Program-made: the position numbers and the translations under genes
In this document: one piece after another, positions 47,948 to 59,017 of the stretch
How the letters are laid out: each line of letters opens with the position of its first letter
Numbering within the stretch: position 1 is the stretch's first letter
Source of the DNA: Ancylostoma caninum
Taxonomy: Eukaryota; Nematoda; Chromadorea; Rhabditida; Ancylostomatidae
Reading direction: 5' to 3'
DNA length: 64,000 bases
Assembly: GCA_037903475.1 (NCBI GenBank)
Contig: JBAJFG010000234.1
Location: 434,001 to 498,000 of the forward strand
Notes under the pieces: model-generated
Seen by the model: only the letters and a program-made list of their open reading frames with translations
What the model was told of the DNA's origin: nothing
Database searches by the model: none

Positions 47948-48515
47948 AATAGGATATTTTACTAGACAACGAAGTTGTTGAAGGAAAATATTTATTATAC
48001 AAACTGCGGAATATCAATTACAGTTACCCACCCTTCCCCTCCCAGTACGGAGACGTTCTTTAGCACTTCTTTCTTTCGGACCTCAGCGTGGAAAGTCCCC
48101 GCCACCGCCGAGCTCGAGAAAGACACCACTCAAACGGAGCGACAAGGCCAGTCGAATGCATAAGAAGAAATAGAGTTCCCCGTGTAGTCCTTTTTGTTGC
48201 ATTCTCACACGGTTACTGTTGCGTTGGAGAAATAATGAAGATGGTTTCACTCCTTTGTAGTCAGATTTCTCAAATAAGAGTCGAACCTCTCCTCATGTCG
48301 CTATAAGTGCGGCAATTGAGGCCGTTTTGGTTGATTCGACTCCTCGTCGACTGATTTGGCGGGCGATCAGCGCGAGGAGATCGAAGAATTTGATCACGTC
48401 GAAGAGAGCAGGCAGGAGCTAACTAGGGAGACAAAGCATGTGTAATTGATATTCCGCAGTTTGTATAATAAATATTTTCCTTCAACAACTTCGTTGTCTA
48501 GTAAAATATCCTATT
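47948..48515. repeat. Perfect 75-bp inverted repeat at the DIRS right end
   Basis: 47948-48022 and 48441-48515 are exact reverse complements, separated by 418 bp. GCATGTGTAATTGATAT is also present as a direct repeat (about 47918 and 48436). The spacer contains an 11-bp inverted pair (CTAAAGAACGT 47892 / ACGTTCTTTAG 48053, one arm outside) and the segment shared with 38195-38325. It probably represents the terminal repeat structure of the retroelement. Confidence 0.8.
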
Positions 48516-49207
48516 CTAGTGGAATTAAGACATACTTCGACAGCATATCTAACTCCTCTCTGTTGAATTTTCTACCTCCACTAATGATCATCATAGGAAA
48601 TTCTGTGAGTATGTGCCCAGCTAGCAAAATAGGAAGCAATGCTTGCTGATTCTCCTCGTTTCGCTCTTTTTTTTTCTTTGAAATAAATGGCCTGTTAATA
48701 CATAGATCATCTCTCATCGCATCACTTCATATTCAAATGCCTGCATTTTTTAAATTGTTAATGATTCCATCAATAGTTTTCATCTTCATTTATTCTGTTG
48801 AAAAAATTAAGTTTTGGAAACATGTCCCTGAAAAATCGGGAACTTTACCAGCTAAGGAGCCGACCGAACCGAAGCAACCAGTAGTTCCATTTTAGAGACT
48901 CAATTTTTCATGGAAAAGGCAATTTCGGCCAATAATTGCACACTACAAATTAAAAATAAGTTCCGGCAGCAGTTATTCACAGGCAACTATCCCTAAACTC
49001 AAAATAATGCACTTTTTAAAGGAATTTTCCGATTGCTAGCTGCCTAACCAACTGCTAACCACAGCTTCGGACGTTAGGTTGGAACTGGCCCGTCGGTGAC
49101 CTGCCGATGACCAACCCGTGCGCTCATGAGTCGCAGCCAGCGCCAGGCCAGCCTTAAACTAGGCCGTACCCATAGGGTACGCCTTAATGAATCGCACCCC
49201 AGGACGG
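48516..49207. other. Intergenic; nothing recognised
   Basis: AT-rich DNA without supported frames. Composition shifts to higher GC after 49060. Confidence 0.4.
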
Positions 49208-49486
49208 CAGTGGCGGACGCAGAAAGTGGGCGGGAGGGGGGCGTGGGAAAAAAAGTGGGGTCTCCGCCGTTTTGGGGACCCAGACGGAAAATAAAATTAA
49301 TAATAATATTAATTATAATAATAAACAATAAATAAAAAATATATTAAAAATAATAATAAAAATAAACAATTAAAAATAAACTAACACAAGATTTTTATTT
49401 GTATTGTAAAGTAATTTCGAAAATTTGGCGACCCATTCTCGGGGGGGGCGCCCCCCCCGCCCCCCCCCCCCCTGCGTCCGCCACTG
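49208..49486. mobile_element. hAT-type MITE, copy 2 (279 bp), inverted relative to copy 1
   Basis: CAGTGGCGGACGCAG...CTGCGTCCGCCACTG, flanked by a perfect 8-bp duplication CAGGACGG (49200-49207, 49487-49494). The interior matches the 31823 copy in reverse orientation, including TGGCGACCCATTCTCGG. Confidence 0.92.
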
Positions 49487-49651
49487 CAGGACGGTGTCTG
49501 CAACACTCTGCTCTTACCTCGTCTTTAGTTTTTGTTCCGTCGTGCTTCTCGCGCCGCTATGCCCTCCTCTCTGGGATCACGAATTAAGACAAGCAAGTGA
49601 AGCTGTTATCCTTCAAAAAAGTGGCAGAGAATGTCATTATGGACTGCTCCA

Positions 49652-49802
49652 GGGCTGAGATCCAGGAAAGCATAACCAGGCGAAACCAGGCTAGCAGACC
49701 AATTTTCTCGTCCTGCGTCTCCTAGCATTACGTAGTCTCTACAATAACCAATCACGCTAACCATCGTTGGTTTGCTTGGTGTCGTTTCATGAATCGCAGC
49801 CC
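49652..49802. mobile_element. Foldback MITE with GGGCTG ends, copy 2
   Basis: Diverged relative of 17768-17904: the right end (GTCGTTTCATGAATCGCAGCCC) is well kept, the left end more decayed. It shares the interior CTGCGTCTCCTAGC and AATAACCAATCACGCTA-type blocks. Confidence 0.6.
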
Positions 49803-49830
49803 AGATTGGTGTTAATGGGATATCAATGCA

Positions 49831-50104
49831 CCTGTGGCGAACGCAAGAAGACGCCCCTCCCCCCTCCTCCAAAAATGGGTCACCGTTTTTTTTGGAATCA
49901 CTTTGCAAAATAGATTATAACTTTGTATTAATTTATTCTTGACTGTTTATTTTTAAAATCATTTATGTTGAGTATTCAATATCACAACTGACATTCTCAA
50001 TTTTTTTTCTCTACCTGGGTCTCCAAAGTGGCGGAGACCTCAATTTCCTCCCATCTTCCCCCCCCCCTCTCTTTTTCTCACCCACTTTCTGCGTCCGCTC
50101 GCTG
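49831..50104. mobile_element. hAT-type MITE, copy 3 (decayed)
   Basis: CTGTGGCGAACGCAAG at the left and CTGCGTCCGCTCGCTG at the right correspond to the CAGTGGCGGACGCAG ends. The interior AATGGGTCACC...GGCGGAGACC matches the other two copies. No target duplication remains. Confidence 0.7.
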
Positions 50105-51488
50105 TACACATAAATAAGATGCGAACGTAATCAGCAATTACAATCTTTCACTCTATTTCTCGTGTTATTATAGTAGTGATTCATCGAGCTTTCTGTGGAA
50201 GGAATTATCTATAACCGAGTCGAAATACGCACACCGCACCCCCACCATATATTCCCATCGTGTCTCAAAAAGAAACCAACTTCATTTCTGTCCCCAACCT
50301 GCGTAAAAGGCAAAACTAATATCGTTTAGTTTTGTTTCTTTTTTTTCTTATATGGATGTTGGTGGCCGCCTACTTCTTTCAAATTCGCGTACCTCCACGT
50401 TGGCATGAGCTTTTCAAATTGTGCTATAATCTTTTGAATTCAGCCGAACAGTGAGCCAAAAAAGGAGGTCCCATGGGATTAAAAGTTTGCAGATGATAAT
50501 ATGAGCAGCCTCTGTTATGTAATTTGAAACAAGTCAGGTTCGTCTTTTCCGCGGGTCTTGTCAGTACTGATCGATTTTTTTCATTAGGCAATCAAAGAAA
50601 AATAATAAATGAATAATGATGCATGCTTGTCGCTTGCATTCAGTCAAGGTGGCTCAATTGCTGAGGGTAAATCATAATTTGTAATCCATGAATCTTGGCA
50701 GTTTTATCATTAAACCGATTGTTCGCTATGATGCTCGAATGTTCGAGTAATCGAATATTTTAACTTTTCGAATGATTCAAACATTCGAATAATCGAATAT
50801 TTCGACTTTTCGAATTATTCGAATATTCGGACGGCGGAAAATTCGAATTATTCGAGCAATCGTTCGAAAATATTCGTTCGAATACCAATGTATACTGTCA
50901 ATCAGTCCTGTTTTGATACGTAATGGTTGATCGTTCTTGTTTGCTGTCTGGTCCGATCGGATAAGAAAGAATGCATATCGATTTAAAGGTTGATTTCGTT
51001 CCAATTTCGGGCTTTTATTATGTTCCTGTTGTGTCTTCTTCATTGAAACTGCTCAGTGTACAGAGAAAACGCACGGGAGCCGGGGGGGGGGGCACTTGAA
51101 AAGGTGGGGGTTGGACGAGGGAATGGGGCGGGGTCGTATTGAGGATGGTTTTTCCTATCGTCATGCTTGACCCTGCTCGTGAGTCGTCGGCAAATAAGGG
51201 TTGAGAAAAACGGTTGAGAATACAGGCATGATATTGCCTGAAATCTGGGCTTTGGCCTGGAATATCATCTCCAACTCAAAAAAAAGTAAGTGTTGCGCAG
51301 TTTTCAGACATAATAATACGACATTGCACAAGATGGTGGTGGAGTGACAGAAGTGCATACAAGGGTAACTGAGAAGTCTTCTGGACCGGTAGTAAAGTCC
51401 TCAATTTTGGCATCCATTTCCTGGTGCCGTGACGTGAGGTAGCTGCCGACAAATAGCCAGAGGGATGTCGGCACTTTTCTATTCTTAA
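50105..51488. other. Intergenic; AT-rich repeat cluster, no gene
   Basis: Contains the TTCGAATATTCG cluster (50730-50885), a poly-G run near 51085 and unsupported short frames. Confidence 0.4.
50730..50885. repeat. TTCGAATATTCG-type repeat, cluster 2
   Basis: Roughly a dozen overlapping (A)TTCGA(A)TATTCG steps, many palindromic. Same composition at 4612-4666 and 54010-54105. Confidence 0.7.
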
Positions 51489-52203
51489 AGGCAGCACCCA
51501 CGATAAACTTCATGTCCAGAATTTTGAATGTTTTGGAGTCTGACGATAGTCCCAGTAATTCTACGCAAGTTGCACCGCCGAAGGTATCGGCGTTCCCAAG
51601 ATTTAACAAGTTAGACTTGGTATCCGGGTATCCGCGAGGTGAGATGTGGCGCGATCCGAATCAGCTGATTTCTGCCGCAGTCACTCAGTTTTCCTAAGAT
51701 AAAGTTTGTTTTCCATGCTCATTTCCAGAAATTTTACATTGTGATGATCTGATTCTCCCATCTACGCTCTTTCAATTGTTGTTAGACCATATGATCGCTT
51801 CTTTTTGCCAGAACTTTCAAATTTTCAATCATGATATAAATTTCTGCTCTTAGCTCTTTACACTTAATCACAAGTTTTGTTTCTTTTCTTCGCATGTTTC
51901 TGTGGTGAACATTCTATTTCCCTTTTGTTTGTGCTTTTTCTCCTCTAGGAAAGCTGGAAAATTAGTCGACTATCTAGTTGCACCGATAAATTCGCTGATA
52001 ATAAAAGCAGCGTTATCGACTTCCTTGATCTACTCCACCAGCGTAACTCGGCCGAATTGCTATAATGCAGCAAATTGGGAGCATCTAAAAACCATTTTAA
52101 CATGAGTTCTGACGAAATTGACCACATTATTCATGCTCCACATAGTCAGAAACCCAAGATCGCTCTGAAACCTGAGTGACAAAGTTTTTCGTGGGTGCTG
52201 CCT
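51489..52203. mobile_element. TTAA-flanked MITE (AGGCAGCACCCACG family), copy 2 (715 bp)
   Basis: AGGCAGCACCCACGA at both ends in inverted orientation, with TTAA at 51485-51488 and 52204-52207. The subterminal region (TTGGAGTCTGACGATAGTCC...) aligns with copy 3 at 57835. No coding capacity. Confidence 0.8.
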
Positions 52204-52207
52204 TTAA

Positions 52208-53416
52208 GCATGTACCCTCACGTCGGACACCAGCTTGTTGGCAGCGATGACCTCAGGGCTGCCGACAGCTCGATTTCTCCCAACACGATCTGAGCCCACA
52301 GCGGCAAGTCAGAAAGTGAGGAGAGAACATGTAGAGGCAAGAGGCATAAGCTCGGTCATGGTCGGGAGCATGACGGACGTCAGCACCTCCTACCAAACCC
52401 CATTTCCATGGAATTGTCCTCCTTTTAACTAGAGAATAGTGGTCCCCAGCACATATTTGCCGTAAGGAAGGTGTTTTAAAGGATTAACCAGTTGAACTTG
52501 AATCCTTTAACGTGGCAACATCTACGCTTGTTCCCTTAACCTCGTCAATTGGATAGCCCGTCAATGGCAATTCCATCACGGCACCGCTACCTACGCCAAC
52601 TACCTAAATTCAGACCAGACTTATTGTACCTGTGCTCGTTGGGCATCGCTTGGTCTCTCACATGGCCTTGGGCCATCCCAAATCATCTTACCGTCCACAT
52701 CGTCCTTCAAGTGAATTTCTCTGACAGTTGTGCAGCACCAATGCCGCCCGAACAGCATAATACGTCGGTTTCAAATTCTACTTAAGTAAGTCTCTTATTT
52801 CTTGCTGTAGTCAATTTCTTCCATTCTTCCTCATTTTCTGTCGAAGGGAGCAAAAGTTTAACAGTAAAAGAGAAGGCAAAAGGTCAACAATGGTCTTAGG
52901 CTCTGAACTCGACGTACTGCATTGTTCGGCTTGCGTTCAAGCTGCACAGTTTCCAAAGATAGAGCCCAGCGCATAGACTTCGTAAGGAAGACCTCCTCAA
53001 GCTGTGTAGTGGACCAACCCACTTCTCAAACGCGTTACATTGATATGAATACTACACACTACATCAATACTGTGTCGGCATCTCTGCTCTCAACGTGTCG
53101 GTATCTATGCTTATCTCATTTTCCATTGTGATGCTGCCGTAGATGGGAGCATGTTGGGAGCAAAGATGCCAACATGCCGGGAGCACCTGCCGAAATGAGG
53201 GCATCTCAACGTCACGTCATGGGGTACTTTACTACCGGCCCTGAAACGTAAAAACAATGATATCTTCTTTATTTGGTAAAACTGAAAGTTGGGAAGTTGT
53301 CAGCTGAACTCAGAATGAAACTCTGAACAGAATAATATACGAGTAATATAGAATAATATACTGAGCAGAATAATATACAATACTCGGTAATTTCATCAAC
53401 TCCTGACGGAGAATCC
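52208..53416. other. Intergenic; no supported gene
   Basis: Only short frames. 52922-52951 resembles the outer arm of the foldback at 24318-24592. Confidence 0.4.
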
Positions 53417-53529
53417 AGGGTGAGACAGATGCCCCGTCCGTCTCACCCTCTCGTCGGGCGCCCTCTCATACTACATGCTCTCTCGCTAACCCCCCCCCCT
53501 GAGCTACACGGGGCATTTGTCTCATTGTC
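53417..53529. mobile_element. Small foldback MITE, GGTGAGACARATGCCCCGT ends
   Basis: GGGTGAGACAGATGCCCCGT at the left is inverted as ACGGGGCATTTGTCTCATTG at the right. The interior holds a second GTCCGTCTCACCCTC and a poly-C run. About 113 bp; no coding capacity. Confidence 0.55.
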
Positions 53530-56253
53530 AGGATTTTTTCATCCAAGCAGTTGAAGCACTATGTATTATATCACCCCACTCAGAATCTCACGGGCTGACA
53601 ATTGTGCAACACCTGACTTTTTGAAATGGATGAAATATCTAGCGGAAAAGCGTTTCAAACATGTCCTGTTTTCTGGGCCAGTTTCGGACAAAGGCACTTG
53701 CTTTTATAACCGCTGTATGCACAAGGATGTCAGCAATTAAATAGACAACTGCGCAACTCACGATCCTTGAAAACAAGCGACGCATTCCTTCTATTGCAGG
53801 AATATAACGTTCGCATTCCACCTTCGTTCGTGTTACTGAATAATTAAGTCTTTGACGCTGGCGCCGCCGAAGTCACCCTAAAAATACCGATCTCGGATCA
53901 TTTCCATCCTGCGTGATTGACGCGCACGACGTCGTCGTAGGTGTCTGAAACTCTGCGTCCAGCGACAGGGGTGCGGCGGCATTCCGGATGCCACGAACTA
54001 GAGTTTTACATTCGAAAACATTTTTCGAATATTTGAATATTCGAGTTTTCGAATTTCTAGAGACCTCCGAATATTCGAATGTTCGAATATTTGTTCGAAT
54101 AATATTCCATTTGGTAGAAACATTTTCTATCCATGTATGTAGGCAAACAATGCGATATTTTTCCCAATCACAACGGGCATAAAAGTTTTCGGGTAGTAAG
54201 TTTCATTTGCCGTTTTCCAATTCCTCACAAGTTTCTCAAAAGTGGAAGCTTGCGCTGCTGTGGAGTTGGTCACTTATCGGTTTTAAAATTGAAACTGGTT
54301 GAAATTCCTAAGCTTGAGGACGTATATCTCTCTTCAGTTCTGTAACCATCATCAAAGGATCGTGAAGTGGATGAAACTCTTCGTCCGTGAAAAGGCTTTT
54401 TTTAAAAAAATATCTCTGTGCTGTGGTTAAACAAAACGTGCCATGTTAGTGAATGTAGAGGTATTGACGCGGTAAAAGTAATGTTGAGTGCAGAGGTCCA
54501 GTTACTTTGATCATGAATGAGCTTCCAGGTATCAACAAAAAAGCGTCAGCGATATTTAAAAAAAACACTGTGTGCCACCCCGTTCCTCATTATTACTTCT
54601 TTCCATCCGGTACAGCTGCATGCTTGTACGTTGAATGTTAGAACCAACAGAACTTCTATAACAAGAAATCGGAGTATGTTTGGGGAGAAAAGATAATAAT
54701 AGATCTCAAGATTTTGTGTGAACTTTGAATTCCATAACTAACGGTGATGTACTTAGAAAGAGTTTCAACGAAGCAGTAGTCGGGTATGAGCTAAATGTAA
54801 GGAAGAATGCTGTGTAGAAGTTATTGTTGTAGTTTGCAGTTCACTTACATAGTTCTGGAGGAAAGGCTTGAATAATCAGAAGTATAGTCGAAACTGATGG
54901 TCTCCCAAGTGTCTAGAAAAGTAGATACGTAGGTTTAACCGGAGTATCTACTTTATGTATGACCAAGTATGAGCAGGCTGAAATGAGAAATTGGACTGCG
55001 GTTTCAATTGGAATGGTTCTTCAGCGAGAAAATGGAACTGATATAACAGTTGCGAGGCAAAAAAATTCCAAATATTCGACTTTTCGGCTTAAAACACGGA
55101 AAGATGTCATCCACTGCTGTGATAAGCGTGCGCCGGCGCCCAAGTGTGGGCAGACGGGACCACTGTTGTGAAACACAAGCAGCCTATGTATCACGCAAAA
55201 CATCGGGCGCCAACGGCGCCAGGGTGGAGCTGGGAATCATCGTCTGACTAAAACAGTGACAATTGTGATGTATGCTTATGCTTTTGTGAAGTTGAAAGAA
55301 AGTCTACATCATGTGTTGCTTCGCAGGAATGCTTGATGCTCTTACCATGGCACGTCACAGTTTCATGGAAATTTTATATAAGTCCACCCCACATTTCTAT
55401 GGAACCTTGTTTTTTTTTTAGAATTTTGAGGAGAGCAGGGCACTTGTATGGCATATTTGGAACAATGATGATGATGATGACCAGCGAAATCGCGAAGGTA
55501 AATGGCGTTTGGACATCAACTTTAGCGTCATTGTTGTGAACTTATGTAAATTGCGCATCGAAACACGTGAACCCTCTCCAGGATAGAGAAATACCCCGAA
55601 AACAAATACCTCGCCTACCTCCATAATTTTCTGGGAATTTCCGTTTTCCGGGCTAAGAACCCGTAAAACGTAAAATGGAAGGCCAAAAATGGACGGAAAG
55701 CGTAAAACGGAAAACGAAAATTCCGCACACCCCTGGCCTCGATTCGTTGAGGAACAAGTGCGAAATGACATTTTAGATGCTAATATATTTATTTCAACAA
55801 GGGTACAAGTCATTTCAACATCTATTTTCCTTTGTAGGCTCGGATAATGATGTCTTTGGGCGGATTCATATAACTACGGAAGAAATCCTCTCCGTACTGT
55901 TGCAATCCAGCTTCTGAGATTTTTGGTGGTAGGAAGTCCACCTGGAAATTGACTATGCACTTGAAGAAAAAAGAACCATTCCAGAGAAAGATCAACGTGA
56001 AAACCATTTCTGCTTTTTTTAAAGCAAAACACAAAGGCAAAATGGTGTATCGCAATGCAAAAAAAACAACGAAAAATTGGTTATACGTAGTTAGATCATG
56101 GGCGCTGACTTCGAGTTCGTTTTCCATGACCGGATGAGTCCGTGGAATGTTGCGGATGTTAAATTACCGGGCGCCTACTGAAGGAGGAGTGAAGAGAACA
56201 GTTCTGAGGATTGCAACAGCAATTTTCGACACAACCGCGGCTTTTTGCTCACG
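53530..56253. other. Intergenic; no supported gene
   Basis: Holds the third TTCGAATATTCG cluster (54010-54105). Frames at 55418-55813 and 55822-56127 (minus) are unrecognised; the latter has hydrophobic stretches but no splice or motif support. Confidence 0.35.
54010..54105. repeat. TTCGAATATTCG-type repeat, cluster 3
   Basis: Same palindromic AT/CG steps as the clusters at 4612 and 50730. Confidence 0.6.
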
Positions 56254-56255
56254 TA

Positions 56256-57541
56256 CGAGGGCGGTTTGAAAAGTTTCCGGAATGACCGTAAAAGGAAAGT
56301 TCTTTTCAGAAACTTTTGAGGTCTTTTTGTTGGGCAAATCGTTACATGAATATACTAGAAATATCAGGTCAATTTAATGAAAAGCCTGTTTGTGCCAACT
56401 CGTTTACCTCAAGCAACTTCGAGTGTACTTAGTTATGAATAAGCTCGAAGTTCGCGCGGTCATCAAATTTTTTCATCTGGAGGGAAGAACCGCAACAGAA
56501 ATCAAATCTCGCCTGGATGCTGTGCTCGGAGGGTCTTCGCCTTCATTTTCCACCGTAAGTTTCTGGGTGTCAGAATTCAGGCGTGGGCGTAACCAAACTG
56601 GAGACGAACCGCACAGTACGCCCAAAAACAGCTACTACCCCCAGAGATCGTGGACAAAGTGCATGATATGGTGCTGGACGACCGACGTGTAAAAGTGCAT
56701 GAGATTGAGGAGGCCCTGGGCATCTCTCGTGAAAGAGCGTTCCATATCCTGCACAATGAATTGGGCCTGAAAAAACTCTCGGCAAGATGGATTTTCTCAA
56801 TCCGCAGCAAAAGCGCATTCGGGTCCGAAGCTCAGCGAAGTGTTTGGAAATTTTTAATAGGGATCCAAAGGATTTGAAAAGGAGACTTGTGACGGTGGAT
56901 GAAACGTGGATTCATCACTACACTCCAGAGTCAAAAAGACAGTCTAAACAGTGGATTGGACACGGGGAAGCGGTCCCAAAGAAGGCAAGGACCACTCACT
57001 CTGCTGACAAGGTGATGACTTCAGTCTTCTGGGATGTGAAAGGCGTTTTGCTGATTGATTACCTTGAGCATGGCAAAACTGTCACGGGTCAGTATTACGC
57101 AGCGCTCCTCGACCGACTGAAGTCAGCAATTCAAGAGAAGCGCCCAGGAATGGCAAAGAAAAAAGTATTTTCCTTAACGATAATGCTCCTGCCCATTCAA
57201 GTGTCGTCGCTCAACGAAAATTAGCTGAATTAAGATTCGAGATTCTTCCGCATCCCGCATATTCGCCTGATTTGGCTCCCTCGGACTTCCATCTATTTCC
57301 GAATCTCAAAAGTTTCCTCGCTGGAAAAAGATTCCGATCAAACGAGGAAGTGATCGACGCTGTGGATGGGTATTTCGAGGACCTTGAAGAAAGTCACTTC
57401 CAGGAAGGAATCGAGAAGCTGGAGAAATGCTGGACCAAGTCTATTGAGCTTCGAGGAGACTATTTTGAAAAATAAAATATTGATTGAATTGCATTCGTTT
57501 AGTTTTCATTGTCATTCCGGAAACTTTTCAAACCGCCCTCG
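56256..57541 (+). mobile_element. mariner element, 1286 bp, perfect 30-bp inverted repeats
   Basis: Left terminal repeat 56256-56285 (CGAGGGCGGTTTGAAAAG...) and right 57512-57541 are exact reverse complements. TA at 56254-56255 and at 57542-57543 is the expected target duplication. A damaged transposase lies between. Perfect ends next to a frameshifted gene suggest a fairly recent non-autonomous or freshly inactivated copy. Confidence 0.97.
56435..57475 (+). pseudogene. mariner transposase, frameshifted
   Basis: Pieces in order: 56435-56625 (helix-turn-helix region, KLEVRAVIKFFHLEGRTATE); a shift near 56625-56640; VDKVHDMVLDDRRVKVHEIE (second HTH) to about 56790; a shift; then KRRLVTVDETWIHHYTPES with the first catalytic Asp (VDE). 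A one-base shift near 57165 precedes LNDNAPAHSS (second Asp), followed by SPDLAPSDFHLFPN (third Asp, D34D class) and the tail to TAA at 57475. All three catalytic Asp codons are present but no single frame joins them. Family: Tc1/mariner, mariner branch. Confidence 0.9.
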
Positions 57542-57834
57542 TAAGCCCAAAAGGAGAAGTTCACCGTCTGCGAGGTCACTGTTTGTAGTACAGGGTTGGT
57601 GAAGAAGTTTTGCAACACTTTTTATTTTCTTCTCTAGAACGCAAAGGCAGTATGACAGATGGGATTTTTGGTTGGTATAAGGTAACATGTTCTCAAAACT
57701 TTCACGTGGAGGGTATACGACGGAAACTCTATTAGTACTTGAGTAACAATGCCTTCGGCCTTGAGTCTCAGTTCGCTTCTTTGTCTTTTATAGTTTCCTG
57801 CAAGGACATCATGTAAAAAGGGCCGATGCCAAAA

Positions 57835-58193
57835 AGGCAGCACCCATGATAATCTTCACTTTCGTAGTTTTGAGATTTTTCGAATCTCAGGCATTGTCCC
57901 GACAATTCTGTGATGGAAGTGCTGTCAGAGACCCCGCATTTTATGAGATATCACAAGTATAACATCAGTTCAACAGTTTCCTACTTGTACTCATTTTTTT
58001 TCTTCACCAGTAAGTCTGTGCAGCCCATACTTCATTTTCTTCTGGTTTCTGTTCTTTCCTGACTTGAATATACTGGAAAACCACGAAAATGTGCAAATCC
58101 GTTGAGGAAATACGTGGCGATCAAGTCAGTGTTATCGACTACTTGCCCTACCCCAAGAAATCTTGGAATTGAAAATTTTCATGGGTGCTGCGT
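57835..58193. mobile_element. AGGCAGCACCCACG-family MITE, copy 3 (359 bp, decayed)
   Basis: AAGGCAGCACCCATGA at the left, TCATGGGTGCTGCGTT at the right. The flanking TTAA has decayed (TGAA at the right). Interior similar to both ends of the 51489 copy, with a shorter centre. Confidence 0.65.
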
Positions 58194-58394
58194 TGAACAA
58201 CCACGATTAGCAGGACGCTCTGAAGGCGAGGCCGGATGCCGATACAGGCAAGTTGGTTAAGACGCTCTAATACGACTATACGACCGTTATCAAGCCTCCT
58301 CACGGTTTTAGTTATACCAAAATTGTCTGGACACGGGTACTCCGCGGGTCGTGCGAATCTGACGGGTCGTGCTGAATGAGCATCGAGAAGTAGC

Positions 58395-58990
58395 TGCCTC
58401 TCCGTTCATTGGGGACGGACTTTCTAAGGGATATTCTAAATTGGGACGAAAGCTTGGTCCTGTACGCTAACTACGCACAGCAGCGTCAATGGATTCCATG
58501 TCTGAACCCATTCCAAAACAGTCAAAACAGACCTGTCCGAAAAGGTTCTTCTATGCTGTTGGTGGAGCTACAAGGAATGCTCTACCACGAGTTCCTAACT
58601 AGTTGCATAACTGTGATGAGCGATATCTGCGCTACTCAAATCCGGAAGTTGACAGGCGCCATTCCTAAAAAAAACTCAAAAGCCCAAAATGAGCAAATGT
58701 TCATCTTCTGCATGATAATGCTCACGCGCATATTACAAACGTAAGTCAGGAGAAGACTCAGGATCTCAGTCTGGAATTTCTGTCACACCTTCGGTATTCT
58801 CCAGACCAGGCTCTGTTGGACTGTCACCCTCTTCTGACCAAGCACAATCATTTACAGAAAGCAAGGCTTAGCAGTCAACAGGGACTCGGAAGTGAGGTGT
58901 CAAAGTTTTTCGCCCCACAGCCACCACAGCTCCGGCAGAAAGGGAAAGGGAAGCTGCCCAAAAGATGGGCGAAGGTACTACATTAATGGT
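58395..58990 (+). pseudogene. Second mariner transposase relic (different lineage)
   Basis: 58409-58744 reads DILNWDESLVLYANYAQQRQW (first Asp in WDES), then GMLYHEFLTSCITVMSDIC and QIRKLTGAIPKKN, and runs into the second catalytic region. The next 200 bases read SPDQALLDCHPLL-like and SKFFAPQPPQLRQKGKGKLP in changing frames. This is the catalytic and C-terminal part of a mariner transposase distinct from 56435-57475. The N-terminal half and terminal repeats are not seen. It lies tail-to-tail with the methyltransferase gene. Confidence 0.75.
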
Positions 58991-59017
58991 AAATATATCG
59001 TCAATGGAGATCCTGCT

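Larger units (their letters stand above)
43910..48515 (+). mobile_element. DIRS/PAT-type tyrosine-recombinase retroelement, nearly complete
   Basis: The order gag-like ORF, reverse transcriptase, RNase H, conserved post-RNase H region, tyrosine recombinase is diagnostic of DIRS-order elements; nematode members are called PAT. The right end shows a perfect 75-bp inverted repeat (47948-48022 and 48441-48515). The left limit is uncertain; a CGACCCACCGGTGGGTCG palindrome at 43930-43952 lies just before the first ORF. Frameshifts, an in-frame stop and a 0.68-kb insertion mark this copy as defective. Confidence 0.8.
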
